A stretch of 64,000 bases of DNA, from the NCBI GenBank assembly GCA_903916595.1, contig CAIWXI010000055.1, positions 71,870-135,869 on the forward strand. Direction: 5' to 3'. The stretch's first letter is position 1. The number at the start of each line of letters is the position of its first letter. The notes under the pieces are model-generated. The model did no database searches. It saw only the letters and a program-made list of their open reading frames with translations, and was not told the DNA's origin. This DNA is from an uncultured Bacteroidales bacterium. GTDB lineage: Bacteria > Bacteroidota > Bacteroidia > Bacteroidales > FEN-979. The position numbers and the translations under genes are program-made. Positions 19,336 through 29,336 of this stretch are shown here, in pieces.

Positions 19336-19740
19336 ATGGAAATGGCAACACTAACACCGGAAATGAAAGACATGATTGCAAAGCAGCAATGCTTTATAGG
19401 AACAGTAAATGCCGACGGAACACCCAATGTAGCGCCAAAACGCTCAACCCGGGTCCTGTCTGATGATTCTATCATGTTTACCGAAGGTACGGGAGGGGCA
19501 ACTTACGCCAATATTAAAAGAGGTTCAAAAGTATCGGTTTCTGTAGTAAACCGTGAAACAATTGATGGTTATCGCTTTGTCGGAACGGCCTTACTTGAGG
19601 AAAGCGGAGAATTATACGAACAGGCGGTCGTGATGTCGGCCAAAATAGGGATGCCTAAACCCAGGGCGGTCACTGTTATCCATATTGAAGAAATTCATTC
19701 CCTGAAACCGGGGCCGAATGCCGGTAAAAAGATATTGTAA
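19336..19740 (+). CDS. Pyridoxamine 5'-phosphate oxidase-like flavin-binding protein
   Basis: The 134-residue protein resembles the small PNPOx-like split-barrel family: an N-terminal helix, then CFIGTVNADGTPNVAPKRS, a strand-turn region typical of FMN-phosphate contacts, IKRGSKVSVSVV, and GYRFVGTALLEESGELYE. Members bind FMN or F420-like cofactors and reduce varied small substrates; many are uncharacterised. It is too short and divergent to be PdxH. Codon 3 is also ATG, so the start could be two codons later. It precedes acs by 19 bases, suggesting co-transcription, but the functional link is not evident. Confidence 0.85.
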   Translation: MEMATLTPEMKDMIAKQQCFIGTVNADGTPNVAPKRSTRVLSDDSIMFTEGTGGATYANIKRGSKVSVSVVNRETIDGYRFVGTALLEESGELYEQAVVMSAKIGMPKPRAVTVIHIEEIHSLKPGPNAGKKIL

Positions 19741-19759
19741 AACAAAATAAACCCTACAG

Positions 19760-21667
<1,908 letters not shown>

Positions 21668-21683
21668 CAAAGCCCGGGATTGA

Positions 21684-23042
21684 CTAAAGTTTGATGATCT
21701 TGAAGTACCGGATCTCATATTTATCGCTGAGGCAGACCAGGTAGAATCCTGGTTGGGCCGGCTGTGAATGTGTAGTCAGGCCATCCCATTCTATACTGTT
21801 CAAACCAGGCGTCAGCCTGCCCGAATAGACTTTTCTGATCAGGCATCCGCGTAGGTCAATAATACAGACATCCATATCCTTTGCACGATCGGATTGAATC
21901 TCGATGCGGCATCCCTGCTCAACCGGATTTGGAAATATCCTGACTTCCCGGCTCATGGCAGCCGGCTTCTCGATGTCTGTTATGAATGAGTTTAAAATCA
22001 ATTCAGCATTCATAAGGTCTGTGGGAGGCCTTCCGTAGTACAACCATAAATTAATCCTTACGTTTTCATTCCCCGGTGAAGGTATATATGTATGATTTGT
22101 ATATTTCCACGAATACGAAGAATTCCCCCAGGTACTTTTAAACACTACGGAATCGGGGTGCCAGGTAAACTCATGCACCGAATGGCTGAGGCCCGTGAGG
22201 TCCATGTTGAAACGATTACAATTCCCGGTAATATCGTAGGGCTGGATAACAAACTGGGAATTTTTATTCAGGGGGTCTCCCCAGCGTGAGAATTCAAAAT
22301 CAATTTCCCTGAAGTAATTATTGGGGGGGTGATCCATCAGCGAACAGTCATCCCAGGTAAAGATACCGGCTATCACATTAGGATCAAGCAGATCGACCCG
22401 GCCGTCGACATCAAACGAATAATGATTAAAACCCAGTGAGGAGTTGCATATGAGTTCCGAGCAATACCAGGCATTTCCGTGCTTCGCGATCCGCAGATGC
22501 AAGCGTTGAAGATTGTCGACCCAAACCATGGTATCATTGTCGCTGAATATATTGGGACCAGGCCCCAGGGGCAACAGATTAGCTCCCACCGATGTTTTGA
22601 CGGTCCACTCAAACCCAGACCATGATAGCGTGCGGGAGCCATGAGGCCGGCATGTGGTTGCATACGGGTATGCAAATAATGAAACGGGAAGCTCTTCCCC
22701 CAGCAATATAGGAGGAGAAAATGACAAAGGGATTAAAAAAGCGATGATCTGGGTTGCATACTGGTCCATGCCTCCCGTCACTATATTCGCACTGAAGCTT
22801 GAATCGGTTTGGATCACTGTTAGAGGTTCTGAAGAAGTCGGTTTAATCCACCACCCTCCTGCTTCCGCTATATAAATATAAACTGCTATCCCGTGATCGT
22901 AAAGGGTCGTGTTGTGAACCTTGCCCTCGAGGAGGCCAGTCGTGGCCCAGCCAGGAACAACCGTGAACTCAACCAGAGGCGCTGACGACGTTTTATGTTG
23001 TAATCCAGACAGGACAAGCAATACAAACAAAAATTTCTTCAC
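21684..23042 (-). CDS. Secreted GH16-like protein with T9SS sorting domain
   Basis: The 452-residue protein has a signal peptide (MKKFLFVLLVLSGLQHKTSS), an N-terminal beta-rich module (about 25-130, with GGWWIKPTSSEPL and a GGMDQYATQIIAFLIP segment) and a jelly-roll domain. The jelly roll contains REIDFEFSRWG, which fits the GH16 catalytic motif ExDxxE/EIDFE. The last 85 residues (RIFPNPVEQGC, GLNSIEWDG, PGFYLV, KIIKL) look like a T9SS type A sorting domain. GH16 enzymes cleave beta-1,3/1,4-glucans or galactans; the substrate here is unknown. The active-site glutamates are in place, so activity is plausible. It converges on acs with a 16-base gap. Secretion to the cell surface or medium is predicted. 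Confidence 0.82.
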   Translation of the reverse strand: MKKFLFVLLVLSGLQHKTSSAPLVEFTVVPGWATTGLLEGKVHNTTLYDHGIAVYIYIAEAGGWWIKPTSSEPLTVIQTDSSFSANIVTGGMDQYATQIIAFLIPLSFSPPILLGEELPVSLFAYPYATTCRPHGSRTLSWSGFEWTVKTSVGANLLPLGPGPNIFSDNDTMVWVDNLQRLHLRIAKHGNAWYCSELICNSSLGFNHYSFDVDGRVDLLDPNVIAGIFTWDDCSLMDHPPNNYFREIDFEFSRWGDPLNKNSQFVIQPYDITGNCNRFNMDLTGLSHSVHEFTWHPDSVVFKSTWGNSSYSWKYTNHTYIPSPGNENVRINLWLYYGRPPTDLMNAELILNSFITDIEKPAAMSREVRIFPNPVEQGCRIEIQSDRAKDMDVCIIDLRGCLIRKVYSGRLTPGLNSIEWDGLTTHSQPAQPGFYLVCLSDKYEIRYFKIIKL

Positions 23043-23138
23043 CGGGCTTGAAAAATATTTGTAAAGATACTAATTTGGCATCTATTAGCCGATTAGGGTA
23101 TTGTTCTGTGCCATTTATATAAAAACAATACATTATAC

Positions 23139-23169
23139 TTGACACAGGCTGTAAAATTTATTATATTTG
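23139..23169 (+). promoter_or_regulatory. Bacteroidota-type promoter for the tandem-domain secreted protein
   Basis: TTG at 23139-23141 and TATATTTG at 23162-23169 are separated by 20 bases, matching TTG-N20-TAnnTTTG. The leader to the ATG at 23218 is about 40-45 bases and contains repeated AAACCA words (AACCAAACCATTAAAACTAAACCA). Confidence 0.72.
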
Positions 23170-23217
23170 CGCTCTGATTAAATTAAACCAAACCATTAAA
23201 ACTAAACCATCAAAACC

Positions 23218-24168
23218 ATGAAAAAAACTTTACTCATTTGCTTTATGTTGCTGACCGTCGTCGGCATTTCTAACGCATTGGCTGACGTTCAGGTAATTCT
23301 GAATGTCGACATGCATGGATCCGGGCTAACGGCCGGACAACCTGTTTATTTTGCTGGTAATTTCGGAGGAGTCTATGGCTCATGGGATGCACCAGGTACA
23401 AACGCGAACAATGAACTTACCGATGCTAACAACGATTCAGTTTATTCTGTTACCCTGACGATTCCGACAGGAACGTATCAGTTTAAATTTTTTAAAGGCG
23501 CTGGCTGGGATGGTGGCGAATGGACCGGTGATCCAAACAGACACATCGATGTTGTAGGCGATTTCAACACCAATTACCATTGGGCTATATTTGATGCTCA
23601 GGTAATTATGAATGTAGATATGCATGGATCGGGCCTTGCAGCCGGAGAACCCGTGTATTTTGCAGGTAATTTCGGAGGAATCTATGGCTCCTGGAATACT
23701 CCAGGGGATAATCTTAACAATCAGCTTACAGATCCCAATAACGACTCAATTTATTCGGTCACCCTGATTCTTGCACCAGGTGTTTATGCCTACAAGTTTT
23801 TCAAAGGCGCTGGCTGGGGTGGTGGCGAATGGGCCGGTGATCCAAACAGAGGGATCAATGTTGTAAACGACACTACTGCCAACTTCCTCTGGGGAGTTTT
23901 AATCCCGGCTGGTATTGGCGAATCTCCATTGGCAAACAAAGTATCAGTATACCCTGTACCTTTTAACAACACCTTGAACGTAATGACATCTGCTGACCTT
24001 AACTCTATTTCTCTCACTTCGGCCAATGGCCTGCAAGTAGCAAGAATAGAAAGCCCGGTAATCGGAACTACCGCAGTGAACACATCAGCATTCGCTGCCG
24101 GTATGTACTTCGTTACATTCAATCCGAAATCCGGTAAATCGTATACAGTAAAAGTTATGAAATATTAA
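23218..24168 (+). CDS. Secreted protein with two tandem starch-binding-like domains and T9SS tail
   Basis: The 316-residue protein has a signal peptide (MKKTLLICFMLLTVVGISNALA) and two nearly identical modules of 103 residues. Module 1 begins QVILNVDMHGSGL, module 2 begins QVIMNVDMHGSGL. Both contain PVYFAGNFGG.YGSW, LTD.NNDS.YSVTL and KFFKGAGW.GGEW.GDPNR. The early-set beta-sandwich pattern with aromatic residues resembles CBM48/CBM20-like or SusE/F-type starch-binding modules, but this is inferred from pattern only. The C-terminal 75 residues (VSVYPVPFNNTLNV, GMYFVTF, YTVKVMKY) are a T9SS type A sorting domain. It has its own strong promoter and is followed by a 27-bp hairpin, so it is a single-gene unit. 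A binding rather than catalytic role is likely. Confidence 0.85.
   Translation: MKKTLLICFMLLTVVGISNALADVQVILNVDMHGSGLTAGQPVYFAGNFGGVYGSWDAPGTNANNELTDANNDSVYSVTLTIPTGTYQFKFFKGAGWDGGEWTGDPNRHIDVVGDFNTNYHWAIFDAQVIMNVDMHGSGLAAGEPVYFAGNFGGIYGSWNTPGDNLNNQLTDPNNDSIYSVTLILAPGVYAYKFFKGAGWGGGEWAGDPNRGINVVNDTTANFLWGVLIPAGIGESPLANKVSVYPVPFNNTLNVMTSADLNSISLTSANGLQVARIESPVIGTTAVNTSAFAAGMYFVTFNPKSGKSYTVKVMKY
23290..23907 (+). repeat. Two-copy 309-bp in-frame tandem repeat
   Basis: The units at 23290-23598 and 23599-23907 align over their whole length; both start CAGGTAATT.TGAATGT. They encode the two 103-residue modules of the secreted protein. Differences are mostly third-position changes, so this is an older duplication under protein-level constraint, not a recent or assembly-generated one. 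Confidence 0.85.
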
Positions 24169-24194
24169 ACTCAGGCTGAAATATACAACAGCTT

Positions 24195-24252
24195 AATAAT
24201 CAATGGACCACTTTAAGTTAATCCTTTAACTTAAAGTGGTCCATTGATTATT
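24195..24252. terminator. 27-bp perfect inverted repeat, bidirectional terminator
   Basis: The arms 24195-24221 and 24226-24252 are perfect reverse complements over 27 bp with a TCCT loop at 24222-24225. The right arm runs into a short T tract at 24251-24255. It lies between the ends of the plus-strand secreted protein and the minus-strand glutaminase gene, as expected of a terminator serving both. The stem is AT-rich and much longer than typical intrinsic terminators. Confidence 0.75.
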
Positions 24253-24278
24253 TTTAGACCTAAATAAAACCCTGAAAC

Positions 24279-24362
24279 ATGTTTGAAAAACTCAACAAGC
24301 ACAAATGGTGGATCATTGCATCCATCGGACTGGCGATGATTCTTTATATTGTTCTTACCTGA
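24279..24362 (+). CDS. Possible 27-residue single-helix membrane peptide
   Basis: A short frame starts at ATG 24279 and stops at TGA 24360-24362. It encodes MFEKLNKHKWW followed by a hydrophobic stretch of about 16 residues (IIASIGLAMILYIVLT): a charged head and one membrane helix, typical of small membrane proteins. It lies just after the 27-bp hairpin and abuts the end of the glutaminase gene. There is no clear ribosome binding site or promoter, and the hairpin would block read-through from upstream. It may also be chance coding. Confidence 0.35.
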   Translation: MFEKLNKHKWWIIASIGLAMILYIVLT

Positions 24363-25373
24363 TTATGGTTTGTAAATATTGAATCCCAGTTTTTGTGCAA
24401 TGAAAGCGATTGCTTTTTGAGCCTTTACACTATTTCCAGCCCCATCGAGAGGTGGTGAAAATACTGCAATGGCCATTTTACCCGGGACAATAGCCAGTAT
24501 ACCTCCACCCACGCCGCTTTTAGCAGGAAGTCCGACGGTATACATCCATTCGCCGGTTTTCTCGTATAAACCTTCCATTCCCATCACGGCCAAAACTTTA
24601 GGAACAGATTCTTCGCTTAACAGTCGTTCTTTTGTAATGGGATGGATTCCTCCGTTAGCCAGTGAACTTCCCATCATAGCCAGATCTTCGGCGGTTATGC
24701 CAACAGAACACTGTTTGGTGTAACTATCGCAGGCGTCTATCGGGTCGGCCCACATATGTCCGTAGGAGGCAAGCAACATGGCAATGGCCCGGTTATGCAT
24801 ATTTGTAGCTGCCTCTGATTGGTATAATTCGTTGATTACACGCAATGGTCTGTTCGCCAGTTTACTGAAGTATTTGAGAATCTTGCCGAACTGTTCCTCT
24901 TTCGTACTTCCTTTAATTAAGCTGTTGGTTGCCATCGCTCCCGCATTAACAATCGGGCTTACTGGACTTTTTCCTTCCAGTTCGATAGCAATTACAGAAT
25001 TAAAAGGCATGCCCGTTGCATTGACTCCTATATTAATCCTGATGGTATCAGGATTAACCGTTTGCATCGCGAGAGCCAGCACGAAAGCTTTTGAAATAGA
25101 CTCAATACCAAATTCAAAATCGGTATTTCCTATTTTATAAATCTTCCCGCTACTGGTAACAATAACGATACCGAAAAGATCGGAAGGTACTTTAGCCAGG
25201 TAAGGAATATAATCGGCATTCTTTCCTTCGGTAACAGTTCTTGTTTTATTATAAGCCTCTTCCTGTGCTTTTTGAATAATATCTTTTTCCTGTGGATTTT
25301 GTCCGAACGAAAAAAATGCCTGGCTGATAACGATACCTGATATGAACAGGATCTTAATCAATGGATGTTTCAT
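24363..25373 (-). CDS. glsA: Exported glutaminase
   Basis: The 336-residue protein (ATG at 25373) is a serine-dependent beta-lactamase-like glutaminase. The catalytic SxxK is Ser92-Ile-Ser-Lys95 in GIESISKAFVLALA, and NAGAMATNSLI, YQSEAATNMHNRA, YTKQCSVGITAEDLA and PAKSGVGGGILAIVPGK follow. It deaminates glutamine to glutamate and ammonia. Residues 1-28 (MKHPLIKILFISGIVISQAFF then SFGQ) form a signal peptide, so it should work in the periplasm, unlike cytoplasmic E. coli YbaS. The frame extends 18 bases upstream to a TTG, but the ATG directly precedes the signal peptide and sits 4 bases after the gadC stop. With gadC and gadB it should supply glutamate and ammonia for acid resistance. Confidence 0.94.
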   Translation of the reverse strand: MKHPLIKILFISGIVISQAFFSFGQNPQEKDIIQKAQEEAYNKTRTVTEGKNADYIPYLAKVPSDLFGIVIVTSSGKIYKIGNTDFEFGIESISKAFVLALAMQTVNPDTIRINIGVNATGMPFNSVIAIELEGKSPVSPIVNAGAMATNSLIKGSTKEEQFGKILKYFSKLANRPLRVINELYQSEAATNMHNRAIAMLLASYGHMWADPIDACDSYTKQCSVGITAEDLAMMGSSLANGGIHPITKERLLSEESVPKVLAVMGMEGLYEKTGEWMYTVGLPAKSGVGGGILAIVPGKMAIAVFSPPLDGAGNSVKAQKAIAFIAQKLGFNIYKP

Positions 25374-25377
25374 AAGT

Positions 25378-26808
25378 TTATTTTTTTCCAATTGTAATTA
25401 AGAAAGGCAATGCGGTAAACAGAATGGTTCCTCCGGCAACTAATCCCACGTATTCCAGCGGACTTCCAACCGGGAGCTGTGAGGGCGGGAAGAATGATAC
25501 AATAAATGCAAATAATACGGCCAGGAACCCCATCCCTGCAATTGCCCACATCCCTGCAGTCCCACCGGGTACTTTATAGGAACGGACAAGATCGGGTTGA
25601 GAGTAACGTAATTTAATACCTGCAGCATACATCAGCAGGTACATGATGAGATACAGGCCGATGGTTAAAGCGCCCAGTAAGAAGAAAGCCACGCCAACAT
25701 TAGGAATAATAAAGTAGATCGATGCAAGAAGGGTAACGATGAGTCCCTGAACGATAAGAATATTCTGCTGAATACCTTTTTTATTGACTTTCGCCATTTC
25801 ACCCGGCAGCAAACCATCTTTCGCGGTCCATAATAAACCACGGCTCGGCCCGGCGATCCAGGAGATTACGCTTCCCAGAACACCAAATGCCATCAGGACA
25901 CACACTACAGGGAGCAACCATTTGACACCCATGCTTATAAAAATATTTTCAAAAGCCTGCATCAGACCTGATTGTAAAGTCATCTTGCTTTCTGGTAAAA
26001 CAACAGAAATCGCCAAAGATCCCAGAATCTGAAGAAAGAAAATCAGAGCAGCTGCAAGAAGAAGAACTTTGGGAAACTGTTTGGAAGGGTTTTTCAATTC
26101 GTTGGCATGAACTGCCTGCACCTCAATCCCGGCAAAAATCAAAATCACCGCAGCCAGAAAAGTAACATTGTCCAGACCGGTAATATGAGGGAACCACCGT
26201 GGATGAGAGATGCCATTTAACAAATAGGCAGAGGTTGTATCAACCGCAGAAGGATGTAAGAAGGCCAATGGGTTTCCCTGTGCAATATAAATAATTGTAA
26301 AAATTATCAGTACTGCACCCGGTATCACGGTTCCCAGCAAGAAGCCATAGCTTGCGATTTTTGACATCAATTGTGTGCCATTCAGGGTAATGATTGTAGA
26401 AAGCCAGTAGACAACGATACAGAAAATGCCCACATAGGTTCCATTGTTACTAAGCTCGGGTTTTCCTATCATGTAAGCAATGATGGCAGCTGCAAACCCC
26501 AGAAGAATAGGGTAATAAACTACATTTTGTATCCATTGCAGCCAGATTGCAAGAAATCCTAATTTTTTATTAAAGGCTTCTTTAACCCAGGTATAAACTC
26601 CACCTCCGGTGCTTCCGAATGCCCCCCCCAGTTCAGCCGAAACCATGGATGCGGGAATCAGAAAAAAGACTGTACCGAACAGCACGTAGAAAAACATGGT
26701 TAATTCTTCTATCGCCATAAACGATAAACCACGAAGACTGAACACAGCGGCGCCCGTCATGAATACCAGACGGGTGGTTGTCATAGTGACATTTTTTGAT
26801 TGTTCCAT
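25378..26808 (-). CDS. gadC: Glutamate:GABA antiporter (GadC-type APC transporter)
   Basis: The 476-residue protein has about 12 membrane helices of the APC amino acid antiporter fold. It starts TTTRLVFMTGAAVFSLRGLSFMAIEELTM, carries the GGVYTWVKEAF loop, FAGIEVQAVHANELKNP in helix 6, and SWIAGPSRGLLWTAKDGLLP. These match glutamate:GABA antiporters. It exchanges external glutamate for internal GABA, exporting the decarboxylation product. It lies 29 bases downstream of gadB and 4 bases upstream of glsA, so the three are one operon. The long C-terminal plug of E. coli GadC appears shorter here, so gating by pH may differ; this is inferred from length only. Confidence 0.92.
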   Translation of the reverse strand: MEQSKNVTMTTTRLVFMTGAAVFSLRGLSFMAIEELTMFFYVLFGTVFFLIPASMVSAELGGAFGSTGGGVYTWVKEAFNKKLGFLAIWLQWIQNVVYYPILLGFAAAIIAYMIGKPELSNNGTYVGIFCIVVYWLSTIITLNGTQLMSKIASYGFLLGTVIPGAVLIIFTIIYIAQGNPLAFLHPSAVDTTSAYLLNGISHPRWFPHITGLDNVTFLAAVILIFAGIEVQAVHANELKNPSKQFPKVLLLAAALIFFLQILGSLAISVVLPESKMTLQSGLMQAFENIFISMGVKWLLPVVCVLMAFGVLGSVISWIAGPSRGLLWTAKDGLLPGEMAKVNKKGIQQNILIVQGLIVTLLASIYFIIPNVGVAFFLLGALTIGLYLIMYLLMYAAGIKLRYSQPDLVRSYKVPGGTAGMWAIAGMGFLAVLFAFIVSFFPPSQLPVGSPLEYVGLVAGGTILFTALPFLITIGKK

Positions 26809-26837
26809 GTTGATACCTTTGAAATTAATAATTCGAA

Positions 26838-28232
26838 CTAATTGTGATTAAAACCTGTTACGTCCTGAGCCCCATTGGGATTACTGACCGGATGCTGTTT
26901 GAACCATTCGATGGCCCGTACAAAGTCAGCTATTAACAGATCAGCCATATCGCGGCTGAAACCATGACGTATCAATACCCTTTGTACAACCAGATCTTCA
27001 CAGTTTGATGGCATGGAGTAGGAGGCAATCTGCCAGCCTCTGCTGCGCAAACGGTCCGACAGATCATACAGGGTAAAACCGACCTGGGCGTCTTTTTTCA
27101 AAGTCCAGCATGCGCCGGGTAATGCTCCCTGACCATCATAAATGATATCAAACACTTTCATTTTTTCAATTTTCCGGGCAATATATGTTGCATGGTCAGC
27201 ACAGGCCTGCTGTATCCTTCTGTAGCCATCTTTGCCTAAGCGCAGAAAATTATAATACTGGGCAACGATTTGTCCGCCGGGACGTGAAAAATTGAGTGCG
27301 AAAGTCGGCATGTTACCTCCCAGGTAATTTACATTAAAAACGAGGTCTTCAGGAAGATCCGACTTTTCACGCCAGATAACCCAACCTACTCCAAGCGGCG
27401 ATAAGCCGAATTTGTGACCTGAGGTGTTGATTGATTTTACTCTGGGTAAACGGAAATCCCATACAAGGTGGGGATGGAGGAAGGGAGCTACGAACCCACC
27501 GCTGGCACCGTCTACATGGATGGGAATATCCAGTCCGGTGTTTTTCTGCAATTCATCCAGTGCATCGCTGATTGATTGTACATCTTCATACTGGCAGGTG
27601 AATGTAACTCCGAGCGTGGGAACCACACCTATTGTATTTTCGTCGCAACGTTTCAGAACTTCTTCTGCATTCATCAGCAAACGACCATGCTCCATCGGAA
27701 TTTGCCTCAATTCCACATCAAAATAACGGGCAAATTTTTCCCAGCAAACCTGGACCGGGCCGGTCACCAGGTTTGGTTTAGAAGTATCTTTTCCTGCAGC
27801 TTTCATTTTCTCTCGCCACCGCCATTTCATGGCCAGGCCACCGCACATAGCTGCCTCGCTTGAACCGGTAGTGGAACATCCGATGGTGGTCTTGCTTTTA
27901 GGGGCATTCCATAAATCGGCAATCATATGAACACAACGCTCTTCAATAGCGGCAGTTTGCGGATATTCATCCTTGTCGATCATGTTTTTATCGAGACATT
28001 CATCCATTAATTTGTGGATCTCGCTGTCGAGCCAGGTTGAACAGAAGGTTGCAAGGTTCAGCCTTGAATTCCCGTCAATCATCAGTTCATCATGTATGAT
28101 AGCATAAACATCTGCGCTATTGCTGTCTTTTTCTGGAATTTTGAACTTTGGAACACTAATACGTAAGTCGGTTGAAGCATAAATATCTTCATCGATCTTA
28201 GCGATGATTTTTTCTTTTTCGTGGAGTGCCAT
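26838..28232 (-). CDS. gadB: Glutamate decarboxylase
   Basis: The 464-residue protein matches bacterial GadA/GadB: an N-terminal [17 protein letters not shown] segment, [40 protein letters not shown], and the PLP-binding Lys274 in [18 protein letters not shown] (E. coli Lys276). It converts glutamate to GABA and CO2, consuming one cytoplasmic proton. The C-terminal tail contains HHs-like FNHN rather than an extended regulatory tail. It is the first gene of the gadB-gadC-glsA operon. A TAACTTTG -7 element lies on the minus strand at 28276-28269, about 37 bases upstream, without a clear -33 match. Confidence 0.96.
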   Translation of the reverse strand: MALHEKEKIIAKIDEDIYASTDLRISVPKFKIPEKDSNSADVYAIIHDELMIDGNSRLNLATFCSTWLDSEIHKLMDECLDKNMIDKDEYPQTAAIEERCVHMIADLWNAPKSKTTIGCSTTGSSEAAMCGGLAMKWRWREKMKAAGKDTSKPNLVTGPVQVCWEKFARYFDVELRQIPMEHGRLLMNAEEVLKRCDENTIGVVPTLGVTFTCQYEDVQSISDALDELQKNTGLDIPIHVDGASGGFVAPFLHPHLVWDFRLPRVKSINTSGHKFGLSPLGVGWVIWREKSDLPEDLVFNVNYLGGNMPTFALNFSRPGGQIVAQYYNFLRLGKDGYRRIQQACADHATYIARKIEKMKVFDIIYDGQGALPGACWTLKKDAQVGFTLYDLSDRLRSRGWQIASYSMPSNCEDLVVQRVLIRHGFSRDMADLLIADFVRAIEWFKQHPVSNPNGAQDVTGFNHN

Positions 28233-28268
28233 AATTAGTTTTTTATGATTTTTCTGATATTAATTTCT

Positions 28269-28276
28269 CAAAGTTA
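28269..28276 (-). promoter_or_regulatory. Possible -7 element for the gad operon
   Basis: Read on the minus strand this is TAACTTTG, a full TAnnTTTG match 37 bases before the gadB start. No TTG is found 17-23 bases further upstream, so the assignment is tentative; acid-induced promoters may depend on an activator. Confidence 0.4.
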
Positions 28277-28321
28277 CATTTTTATTAATTGCAGAAGCAT
28301 GGTGTTTGAGAGAAGTGAAAA

Positions 28322-29329
28322 TTATTTATTTTCGTGGGCATGGTCCATTCTCAGCACCAGTTTCTCTGAGCTTCCCTGGCTATGTTCCTCGAGATCCATG
28401 AATAATCCCTTATCGGTAAGATCGAGAGGATATGAATTTTTCCAATCATGGTGTGCGATCGTATGGAGGCGCTCCACGATTACGTCATCGTGGACTTCAA
28501 TAGCCAGTTCACGTCGGTCGTCGAAGCTGCCGGGAGCAAGGTTGATGGAGCCCACGATAGCACGAAGTCCGTCGGCCAGCAGCATTTTGCCATGCAGCTT
28601 CAGATGTTTCAACTTGTGGATTTTTACGCCCACGTCATCCATGATCCTCAGTCCGCCAATACCTTCGATGATCTTTTCTTTTTTCAATGAATGCGGAGGG
28701 CGCGCCATAAGATGGATTTTAACGCCACGTTCCCGGGCACGAACGAGACGCTCAATAATAACCATATCCTGATAACGCTCGTTCTGAATAAACAGGGTGT
28801 GCTTCACCTCATCAATAAACTGTGCAATGCGCTCGCGGCCGTTAGCCGGGCACCATATAAGATGTGCACTCAGTCCGGGTTTGAATTCCTGTCGGTTCCA
28901 GTCAGCGTCGAAACAGTCAATGACTTCCCTGACTCCGTGAGGGTGAGTTGTAGTAACGGCGTAATCGCGGGTTTCTGTGAGATTCTGGGTAGCCCAGTTG
29001 AGTGATTTTACATACGCCACTGCTTCATCAACCACCATGGATTTCTCATGGGTGATGCCAAAGCCGGGGTTGCTGTCTTTAACTTCTATGCCTGCCGCTG
29101 TAAGGGCCTTGCGCACGACGTCGTTATCATCCGCCCCATCGCGGCGGGTGGCATTGAGCATTACTCGCACTTTCACACCGCGCTGGTGGGCGGCAATGAC
29201 GGCATTGAGAAAACCCGGGTCGGAAAAGACAAACATTTTTACCTGAAGCGATTTCTTTGCTTCGTTTATGGCGTCGAGGAAGGGTTTCGGTGATTCATCG
29301 GGTAGAACTATCAGTGAGCGTGTCGACAT
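28322..29329 (-). CDS. Phospholipase D-like protein with two HKD motifs
   Basis: The 335-residue product (ATG at 29329) has two PLD half-domains. The first holds THEKSMVVDEAVAYVKSLNW, the second LHGKMLLADGLRAIVGSIN; both have the His-x-Lys-x4-Asp core and the downstream Asn. No signal peptide or membrane helix is visible, so it may act in the cytoplasm. PLD-family members hydrolyse or transfer phosphodiesters in lipids or nucleic acids, and the substrate here is unknown. The frame extends to an ATG at 29398, but that part overlaps the upstream ABC gene by 62 bases and encodes low-complexity sequence. The start at 29329 gives a 7-base gap. Co-transcription with the ABC exporter is likely. Confidence 0.87.
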   Translation of the reverse strand: MSTRSLIVLPDESPKPFLDAINEAKKSLQVKMFVFSDPGFLNAVIAAHQRGVKVRVMLNATRRDGADDNDVVRKALTAAGIEVKDSNPGFGITHEKSMVVDEAVAYVKSLNWATQNLTETRDYAVTTTHPHGVREVIDCFDADWNRQEFKPGLSAHLIWCPANGRERIAQFIDEVKHTLFIQNERYQDMVIIERLVRARERGVKIHLMARPPHSLKKEKIIEGIGGLRIMDDVGVKIHKLKHLKLHGKMLLADGLRAIVGSINLAPGSFDDRRELAIEVHDDVIVERLHTIAHHDWKNSYPLDLTDKGLFMDLEEHSQGSSEKLVLRMDHAHENK

Positions 29330-29336
29330 AGGATTT

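Noticed and set aside
23080-23100. Sigma-54 promoter (TGGCAT ... TAGC)
   Set aside because: The spacing between the GG and GC elements is 9 bases instead of the required 10, and the sequence is otherwise weak.
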